From: Fuerstiella marisgermanici
GTDB taxonomy: Bacteria; Planctomycetota; Planctomycetia; Planctomycetales; Planctomycetaceae
Direction: 5' to 3'
Length of the DNA stretch: 64,000 bases
Assembly: GCF_001983935.1 (NCBI RefSeq)
Contig: NZ_CP017641.1
Coordinates: forward strand, 4,154,001 to 4,218,000
Part shown: positions 54,418-61,710 of the stretch, one piece after another
Layout of the letters: each line of letters starts with the position of its first letter
How positions within the stretch are numbered: the stretch's first letter is position 1
The notes under the pieces: model-generated
Seen by the model: the letters and a program-made list of their open reading frames with translations, nothing else
What the model was told of the DNA's origin: nothing
Database searches by the model: none
Made by a program: the position numbers and the translations under genes

Positions 54418-57108
54418 TTATTTACGAAGCGGCGTCGTGCTGCCGGCCGTCTGGCGAATGGGCGACGTGCTGCCAACCGGTGGACGGATGAGTGTCGTCG
54501 GTGCCGCGCTGCGGTGAGAGCTTAGCGGCGTGGTCGCACCATTATCAACGGCTGTGTCGGACTTTGTCACGGTTGAGGACAGGGACACCTGCTTTAGCGA
54601 GGCTGTACCCGGCTTTGTCGCAGCGTGTGTCGGTGTCTCGGCCGCATTGAACGCAGGCTTGTCCGACTGACGGACCTTCCAGTCTGTCGATGCACCGGAA
54701 TCGGTGGCCGACGTCATTTTTGCAGAAGACTTTGGTGCCACTCCATTATTCGATGCTGTACCTACGGGCATGGAAACTCGAGTACCATCGATTCGTGAAC
54801 GACGCGACGTTGAACCTTCTGCCGACACCGCGCTACGTGTTGATTCACGCCAAGTTGGTTTCGTAGATTGCTCAATCCGTGAAGCCGAAGGCGAGGCTTC
54901 CAGCATCGGAGCCAACTCGTCAACAGGAATTACAGGCTGCGATGTCGCGGCCGGGGCCGGTGTGTTCACTGGCGAAGCGGCCGCTGGAGTGGCCTGAGCC
55001 GTTTGCACGGGCTTAGTGGCAGGAGTCGGCGTGTTCGCCATGTCGGGCAGTTCTGGTGCCGGTGCTGGCACCGGTTCCGGAGCCGCTTCAGTGGCGGGCG
55101 GAGCCGTTGTGGAAGGTGAACCGAACGCTGGATCGTTTGTCATGTCAACAGGCGTTTCGACTGGCAGAGGTTCGCCTTCCATGTAGACGTCCTGTTGCAG
55201 CATCGCTCCGTCGTATCCCGTCGCCCCGGCAACTCGCAGATCTTTGTACCGCAGCAGCGAACCTTTTTCGTAGTGAACATTCTTCAGGGCCACGGCGTAT
55301 TCGGATCGAGCTCGGAAGAACTGAATTTCCGCCTGCACCAAACGTCGCTGAGCGTCCAGAATTCGGTCTGTGGTATCGTTGATGGAATTGCCTTCGCGCG
55401 TTTCCAGTGCCTGCAAGTAGTCTCTGGCTGCGAGGTACTGATTCAAATTATTCTGCAGCGACTGGAAGGCTCGTACGGCGTCGGCGATCGCACCGCTCAG
55501 GTTGCTGACCACTTCACGCTGCTGTTCTTTCTGAATGGCTCGTTCGCGAGCCAGTTTAAGTTCTGCATTCTGCACGGCCGCGTGAGCTTTGCGGTATCCG
55601 ATGGGCACGGTCAGTTCCACACCAACCGTCCATTCCTGCTGATCGCCATCCGCCAGATTTCCGAGCGACGAATTCGGCGCCGTGATTGAGCCGCCGTCGT
55701 TGCCGATCAAATGGTCGCCAAAACCTCGCCAGCGGTATCGGCCAATAGCGTCCAGTCGAGGATTGAGAAAGTTCTTCGCTGCCAGCAATTCCATCTCACG
55801 TTTTTTCACGTTCAGATGTTGCCGCTGCAGTTCCGGCCGCTGCCGAATCGACTCATTCATGCAGGAATGCCAGTCGAAGCTGATGTTCGCCATGGTCGGT
55901 TCTTCAGAAGGACGCATCAACTGGCCATCGGCGGCCGGCATTCCAACCAACAAACGCAGCCGACGTTCAGCCGCCAGCACGCCACCTGTCATCTGCACAG
56001 TACCACCGCTGGAACCGTTTTGAGTTTGCGTGCCCTGTAGCAGCCGACCGGACAGTGCGTCATCGACGTCGGCTTTCAGTTGATAATATTGCTGGCGAGC
56101 CAAAGCTTCATCGGCGATCTTAAAGTTGCCGGCGGTGTCCATCGCCTTCGCTTTGTTCCACACGACAAGCGCTTTTTCCATCGCCTTTTTGCGAGCATCA
56201 AGTTCGCGGTAGGACAGGTACAAGTCCCAGTAGGCGTTTTCGACGTTACTGACGTAGTCTCGCAATGACGCCATGAATTCAGTGTGGTTGATGTCGGCGT
56301 TTGCTTTCGCAATCAACACACCGTTGTAGATTCCGGGCGTGGCACCAGGACCGGCGATGCGGTTAAATTCTGCTCCACCACCCTGCAACAACGGCTGACG
56401 AATTTCGCCTTCCAGCCATGTGTCCCACGCCGACCGGAACGTATTCGCCGGAGCGTTGTTGGCATCGAAGAGTGCCGTGCTGCGGACAGCCAGCAAAGAA
56501 CCTGTGGCCGTTCGTTTTGACAGTTCGACCTGATAGTCATGCAGGTCCTGAGTGAACGCGGTGGTTCCGCCAGCGAAAAAGTTATTGTTATAGATGCGGT
56601 TGTTGTTGTTGAAAGTCGACGACGCGGACAGTTGAGCGTCGAAGGCACTGAGGGCGGCTTCCATACCAAAGCGAGGATCGGTTTCCTGCAACTGAGTTGA
56701 ATAGCCGGTGTTGACCGTGTCGGGAGAACGCAGCACGATGCCGCCGATGTCTCGCAACACAGACGAATGCTGCATCGCCAGACGCAACACGTCATCTAAA
56801 GTTCGATCGACATAGGTGATTTCGTCTGCCGCAACGCTCAACGCGGTCACAGGCTCAGAAGTCATACTGACTTCCTGGAACACCTGAGGATTCGGATTAT
56901 CAATCTGCTGAGTGATACAGTCGATCTCGGTCGTATCATTGTTCACCGTCTTTTCCCACTGACGGTTCGACGCCGCGCAGCCGGAAAACAGGATCGGCGA
57001 AAACACCATGGAATAGACCAATGACATTGCCATGGACAGGCGCATTGGCCGCGTCGGTTGAGATTGTGCTGTTTCAGCTGGGTTACGGAGCGGCATTTTC
57101 ATATCCAT
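54418..57108 (-). CDS. TolC-like outer-membrane efflux lipoprotein with long disordered tail
   Basis: 896 residues from the ATG at 57106-57108. A signal peptide ends in L-F-S-G-C-A-A-S, a lipobox. Residues about 80-640 show the two-repeat layout of outer-membrane efflux proteins: long helices with Asn-rich beta segments and R-E-L-D-A-R-K-K-A-M-E-K-A repeats. The last about 240 residues are low complexity, rich in Pro, Ala, Thr and Ser, and unusual for the family. It presumably forms an outer-membrane exit duct for a type I or RND pump, whose genes are not adjacent. An upstream frame to 57408 would hide the lipobox behind about 100 residues and is not favoured. Confidence 0.82.
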   Translation of the reverse strand: MDMKMPLRNPAETAQSQPTRPMRLSMAMSLVYSMVFSPILFSGCAASNRQWEKTVNNDTTEIDCITQQIDNPNPQVFQEVSMTSEPVTALSVAADEITYVDRTLDDVLRLAMQHSSVLRDIGGIVLRSPDTVNTGYSTQLQETDPRFGMEAALSAFDAQLSASSTFNNNNRIYNNNFFAGGTTAFTQDLHDYQVELSKRTATGSLLAVRSTALFDANNAPANTFRSAWDTWLEGEIRQPLLQGGGAEFNRIAGPGATPGIYNGVLIAKANADINHTEFMASLRDYVSNVENAYWDLYLSYRELDARKKAMEKALVVWNKAKAMDTAGNFKIADEALARQQYYQLKADVDDALSGRLLQGTQTQNGSSGGTVQMTGGVLAAERRLRLLVGMPAADGQLMRPSEEPTMANISFDWHSCMNESIRQRPELQRQHLNVKKREMELLAAKNFLNPRLDAIGRYRWRGFGDHLIGNDGGSITAPNSSLGNLADGDQQEWTVGVELTVPIGYRKAHAAVQNAELKLARERAIQKEQQREVVSNLSGAIADAVRAFQSLQNNLNQYLAARDYLQALETREGNSINDTTDRILDAQRRLVQAEIQFFRARSEYAVALKNVHYEKGSLLRYKDLRVAGATGYDGAMLQQDVYMEGEPLPVETPVDMTNDPAFGSPSTTAPPATEAAPEPVPAPAPELPDMANTPTPATKPVQTAQATPAAASPVNTPAPAATSQPVIPVDELAPMLEASPSASRIEQSTKPTWRESTRSAVSAEGSTSRRSRIDGTRVSMPVGTASNNGVAPKSSAKMTSATDSGASTDWKVRQSDKPAFNAAETPTHAATKPGTASLKQVSLSSTVTKSDTAVDNGATTPLSSHRSAAPTTLIRPPVGSTSPIRQTAGSTTPLRK

Positions 57109-57427
57109 ACTTGCTGCCGTGTCTGATTCGTGATTCAGACCGTGTTGCCGAATTGCACTGCGTGCGCACATCCTGTGCAGGCAGTCGCTGACCTTACCTA
57201 TCTTTTCATCGACGATGAGCGAACCGGATTGAAGATATTCTGAACCTTCATCCGACCTTTGCCCGGGAAGCAGACTCATAACCGTTAAGGAGACTGTCGC
57301 CGCGCAGAATATTGCCGTCCGGCAGCAGGATCTGCCGATGCGCGTACCGGATGCGCAGCCACAAGAGGTACAAACGTCCAGTCGTTTTGCAGCGCTGGAT
57401 GTCGGCAAAAACTGCCGCGCGACGTTG
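57109..57427. other. Intergenic region between proC and the TolC-like gene
   Basis: About 320 bases. The TolC frame is open through it but the peptide is Cys/Ser-rich without similarity, so it is taken as leader. No clear terminator for proC is seen. Confidence 0.4.
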
Positions 57428-58243
57428 CTAACTTAACTCGCCGCTGCGTTGGGTTGAGGCTTCCACGGCGCTGATCAAAGCCGCTCTGACTCCGCCGCGT
57501 TCCATTTCGTGCAAGGCGGCGATCGTTGTTCCACCAGGACTGGTGACAGCATCCTTCAATGCGGCGGGATGTTCACCGGTCTGTAAGACCATCTCAGCCG
57601 CGCCAACTAAAGTCTGCGCGGCAAGTCGAATGGCCATATCGCGCGGCAGGCCAACCTTCACGCCGCCATCACTGAGCGCTTCAATGATCTGGAAGACATA
57701 GGCCGGTCCGCTGCCCGAAAGACCAGTCACGGCATCCAGCAAATGTTCCGCCACGATCTCAACCACGCCGACACTGCTAAGAAGAGTCGACACCAATTGT
57801 TCGTCCGCATCTGACGCTAACGTGCCCCGGCTGACCCCGCACGCACCTTTCCCAATCAAGCACGGCGTGTTCGGCATGACTCGAATCAGGCGACTACCCG
57901 CCGGCAGCCATGATTCCAATCGCGAAATGGTCAGCCCGGCAGCGACGGATACGATCAGTTGGTCAGGTGTGAGCTGAGGTCCCAGCTCTTCCAAAACGGA
58001 TTGCATCATTTGTGGTTTTACGGCCAGAAACACGACGTCTGAATTCTTCAGATGTTCGTCTGCCGCTGCAGACACCACCACATCCTTCCCCACTGCAGTT
58101 CGGAACGCCTGTTTGGAAACTTCTGACGGATCGACGCCACAAATTTGAGCAGTCGGCACGAGTTCTCGAGTGAAGCCCCTGGCAAGTGCCGTTGCCATGC
58201 GGCCTGTGCCGACAAATCCGATTCTGACGTGATGTGGTTTCAT
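57428..58243 (-). CDS. proC: Pyrroline-5-carboxylate reductase
   Basis: 271 residues. Rossmann start I-G-F-V-G-T-G-R-M-A-T-A-L, then V-F-L-A-V-K-P-Q-M-M, and V-M-P-N-T-P-C-L-I-G-K-G, all typical of ProC. The C-terminal dimer domain has L-S-G-S-G-P-A-Y-V-F-Q-I-I-E-A-L-S-D-G-G-V-K-V-G and S-P-G-G-T-T-I-A-A-L. It reduces pyrroline-5-carboxylate to proline with NAD(P)H. Length agrees with the family. The gene reads away from the secretin-N-domain gene. Confidence 0.97.
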   Translation of the reverse strand: MKPHHVRIGFVGTGRMATALARGFTRELVPTAQICGVDPSEVSKQAFRTAVGKDVVVSAAADEHLKNSDVVFLAVKPQMMQSVLEELGPQLTPDQLIVSVAAGLTISRLESWLPAGSRLIRVMPNTPCLIGKGACGVSRGTLASDADEQLVSTLLSSVGVVEIVAEHLLDAVTGLSGSGPAYVFQIIEALSDGGVKVGLPRDMAIRLAAQTLVGAAEMVLQTGEHPAALKDAVTSPGGTTIAALHEMERGGVRAALISAVEASTQRSGELS

Positions 58244-58502
58244 GCTGAGGCTTAGTTTTAGGCTGATGTTCGAAGATTCAGAGCGGCGTTTGGAAGTTAA
58301 GGGCTGTCGTTTCCACTACCACCCTGGTATGGTGTAGTAGCATTCTGGACGGGTCTCAGCGGAATTCGCCAACCCATCGGCAGCGAATCGCAAATTTCGT
58401 CGCAAACAGCACGTGAAATTCAGAGAAATCGCGACGCTCAGGTAATCCATCCGGTATTGGACGACGGCACAAACGCAGACTCAACACGCGGCGGGCAAAC
58501 TC

Positions 58503-61500
58503 ATGGCGAGACGTAGTAAACTTTCCGGCACCTTGCTGCCTGTGTTAATCGTCATGCTGACCGTCCCCGCACTCGGCCAGACCGTACGCACCGTGACGGT
58601 TGGAGAAGACGGCAAGCCAGTCGTCGTTGAAACTCCGGCCACGGCTACGCCCTCAGCGGCCAACGCGAAGCCCGGCACTCCCGGGAAGCCGCCGACTGGC
58701 AAGCCTGATTCCGGCAAACCCGACGATGCCAAAAAAGATGGCGACAAGAAGGGTGACGGCAAAGAAGGCGAAGCGGATTCCAAAGTGGTCAAGCGACCAA
58801 TGAAGACCGAAGAACCTGCCGGCCCCATTGCCAAAGAAGTGGAAGTGGAAGATTCCGGCAAGGTCACCTTCAGCCTCAAGGGCCAGCCATGGGAAGCCGT
58901 GCTGCAGTGGCTGGCCGATGTTTCCGAACTGTCCCTCGACTGGCAGGAACTTCCCGGCGACACACTAAACCTGACAACCACGCGCAGCTATACGCTTGAA
59001 GAAGCTCGAGACATGATTAACCGGCACTTGCTGGCTCGCGGCTATTGCATGGTATTGAATGGTGAACTGTTGTCCGTCCTGAAGACCAGCGACATCAAGT
59101 CGTCGCTGGTGCCTCGGGTCAGACCCGAAAATCTTGAAAACCAGATGGATCACACTTTGTGCAAAGTGTCATTCGACCTGAACTGGCTGATCGCGGACGA
59201 AGCGGTTGAGGAACTGGCTCCCATGTTGTCCAGAGCCGGTCGCATCAGCAAACTTAGTCGCACAAATCGCATCGAAGTGATGGACACCGCTGCCAGCCTA
59301 AAAGACATCTACCGCATCTTGCAGTCCGAACAGTCGGACGACGGACAGGAACAACTGGTCCGCACGTTTCGTTTAGAACATCGTCGAGCCAACGAAGTGA
59401 TCGACCTTCTGCGCACGTTGCTGGGTATGGAAAACGAAGGTGGCGGCGGTAGCCGAGGCGGCGGAATGGGGGATACGCGTCAGATCACATCAATGATGCA
59501 GCAGATGCAGCAGCAGTTGCAACGCATGGGAAACAGCGGCAGCAAGGGCGGTGGTGGTGGCGGCAAAGAACCTGTCAAAACGCGGCTGGTACTGAACCAA
59601 CGTGAGAACATGATTCTGGCCCAGGCGGCTCCCGACCAAATGGCCATCATCGAAAAAGCGATTTCACAAATCGATGTGCCGGTGGAAGCATCGAATTCGC
59701 TGCTGCAGAACATCAACAAGATGCGAGTCTACCGAATGGAAACGGTCGATCCGCAAACGCTGGTTGACCTGCTTCAGGAACTGGGCGACATGGGCCCCGG
59801 CACCGTTTTGAAGGTGGACGAAGATAAGAAATCCATCGTCGCTTTTGCGAGCCTGGCCGATCACCTGACGATCAGCACGTTAGTGGAAAAGCTGGATCAA
59901 TCGGGCCGTCAGGTCGAAGTCATTCCGCTGCGACGTCTGGATGCCGAATACGTCGCTGGCACGATTCAGGCACTGATGGCTCCACCGCCGAAAGAAAACC
60001 AGAATTCGCGCTACGGCGGTTTCTACAGCCGCTTTGGCAGTGAACCGCAGAAGGAAGAACCCAAGGAATTCAAAGTCGAACCCGATATCGAAAACAACCG
60101 TATTTTGGTCTATGCCAACAAGGTGGAGATGGGCGAAATTCTTACGCTGCTGCAGAAGCTGGGCGAGATCCCCGATCCGGATGCAGTCGACAACGGAATC
60201 CGTGTGTTCGAAATGGGCCCCGAAGACGACCCACGTGAAGTGATGGAACGCATCAAACAGTTATGGCGACGGAACAACGAACTGCAGATCGACATTCCGA
60301 AAAAGCAACCGGCGACGGACGAAGATGACGCATCAGATTCTGAACCCCAAAAACCACAGCCAGCTGTTGAGCGCAACGAAGCGGTGCGCGTGACTCCAGA
60401 ACGGGTTTCGGCCGATGAGTTTTTCGAAATGCTGTCAGCCACGGATGCGACACCACCGCGACATGCCGTAGCTGGTGAATCGTCCGCACGCCCCGGCAAC
60501 CAGCCAAGCTGGTCACCTCAGGAAAAGTCGATCAAACCACAAAACGTCACGGTGCTAACAGTCGCTCCGGACGAACGAGCGAATGACCGCTCGCGAAGCG
60601 ATAACGACTCCGCCGACCGCACCATGGATCACGGTTCGCCGCTGAAGTTTTCTGTCACACCAGATGGAAACCTAATTGTCAGCAGTCGCGACGCCGCAGC
60701 CTTGGCCGAGATGGAAGATCTGATGAAGCAGCTGGTGCGACCCGCCCCGAAGTACAAAATCTTCTACCTGAAATATGCCACTCCGTCATGGGTGACCATC
60801 AATCTCGAAGAGTACTTTGAAGCGGACGAAGAATCCGGCAGCGGAATCCAATACAGCCCGTTCTACGGCTTCATGCCCTCCACCAGCAACAAAAGCAGCA
60901 AATCGACTTTGGGCAGCCGACGCCAGCCGCAGTTCATTTACGACAACTTCACCAGCAGCATTCTGGTCCGCAATGCCGACCGTCGTCAGCTTCAAACGAT
61001 TGAAGATCTGATCAAAGTTTATGACGTGCCCGAACCTGCCGACACGCGATCTGTGCGAGTCACCAAAATCTTCAAGCTACGAAACGCGAAGGCGGAATCC
61101 GTCGCTCAGGCCGTCAAAGACGTCTTCCGCGACCTGCTTAGTTCCAACGACAAGGCGCTCGAAAAGAACGGCGAGCAGAAAACTCAAACGCGAGTGTATT
61201 CGTACTTTGGAGATAGCGACGAAGATGACGGCGATTCGCCTATCCGCTTCAAAGGCCTACTGTCGATCGGCATCGAACCGTCATCGGACACGCTTGTTGT
61301 GTCATCCACCGCGTCGCTAATGGACACCGTAGGAGCACTGATTGAGGAGCTGGACAAAGCGGCCGATCAGTCATCGTCCGTGCAGGTATTAAAAATCGAT
61401 CCGTCGGTCGACATCGGCCTGCTCCAGGAAAAGCTAACCAAAGCCCTCGGCCCGTCCCCTTCACAACAGCAACAACCCAAAGGCAAAAACGGCCGCCCCC

Positions 61501-61547
61501 CCGTCAACGGCGTCCCCGTCGGAGCTCAGCCGGGGCAGAGTGAGTAG
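58503..61547 (+). CDS. Secretin N-domain repeat protein without visible secretin barrel
   Basis: 1014 residues. A signal peptide (first about 25 residues) and a Pro/Gly/Lys-rich linker (about 35-95) are followed by several secretin-N (NolW-type) modules. Recognisable units include FRLEHRRANEVIDLLRTLLG, VIPLRRLDAEYVAGTIQALM, IFYLKYATPSWVTINLEEYF and IFKLRNAKAESVAQAVKDVF, with Gly-rich and charged linkers between. The C-terminal secretin barrel motif (V-P-x-L-G-x-I-P) is not seen. The tail is Gln/Gly/Pro-rich. It may be a periplasmic ring or adaptor in a type II/IV-like system, or an independent scaffold. It stands alone, divergent from proC. Confidence 0.8.
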   Translation: MARRSKLSGTLLPVLIVMLTVPALGQTVRTVTVGEDGKPVVVETPATATPSAANAKPGTPGKPPTGKPDSGKPDDAKKDGDKKGDGKEGEADSKVVKRPMKTEEPAGPIAKEVEVEDSGKVTFSLKGQPWEAVLQWLADVSELSLDWQELPGDTLNLTTTRSYTLEEARDMINRHLLARGYCMVLNGELLSVLKTSDIKSSLVPRVRPENLENQMDHTLCKVSFDLNWLIADEAVEELAPMLSRAGRISKLSRTNRIEVMDTAASLKDIYRILQSEQSDDGQEQLVRTFRLEHRRANEVIDLLRTLLGMENEGGGGSRGGGMGDTRQITSMMQQMQQQLQRMGNSGSKGGGGGGKEPVKTRLVLNQRENMILAQAAPDQMAIIEKAISQIDVPVEASNSLLQNINKMRVYRMETVDPQTLVDLLQELGDMGPGTVLKVDEDKKSIVAFASLADHLTISTLVEKLDQSGRQVEVIPLRRLDAEYVAGTIQALMAPPPKENQNSRYGGFYSRFGSEPQKEEPKEFKVEPDIENNRILVYANKVEMGEILTLLQKLGEIPDPDAVDNGIRVFEMGPEDDPREVMERIKQLWRRNNELQIDIPKKQPATDEDDASDSEPQKPQPAVERNEAVRVTPERVSADEFFEMLSATDATPPRHAVAGESSARPGNQPSWSPQEKSIKPQNVTVLTVAPDERANDRSRSDNDSADRTMDHGSPLKFSVTPDGNLIVSSRDAAALAEMEDLMKQLVRPAPKYKIFYLKYATPSWVTINLEEYFEADEESGSGIQYSPFYGFMPSTSNKSSKSTLGSRRQPQFIYDNFTSSILVRNADRRQLQTIEDLIKVYDVPEPADTRSVRVTKIFKLRNAKAESVAQAVKDVFRDLLSSNDKALEKNGEQKTQTRVYSYFGDSDEDDGDSPIRFKGLLSIGIEPSSDTLVVSSTASLMDTVGALIEELDKAADQSSSVQVLKIDPSVDIGLLQEKLTKALGPSPSQQQQPKGKNGRPPVNGVPVGAQPGQSE

Positions 61548-61710
61548 GCATGAATTCATGTCAGCTTCAGCGTGCGAGCAACGCCAGAAAAAGTAGTTGC
61601 GTTGACCGTGTACAAGGACCGCCGTACACTGGTAGTAAACGTGGCGTTTCGGACTTATTTGCAGTCAGGCGCTGCGCTGAGTACCTGCATTGCCCAAAGT
61701 CGATTCTTCT

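Noticed and set aside
57109-57408. N-terminal extension of the TolC-like gene
   Set aside because: It would place about 100 Cys/Ser-rich residues before a normal lipoprotein signal peptide.
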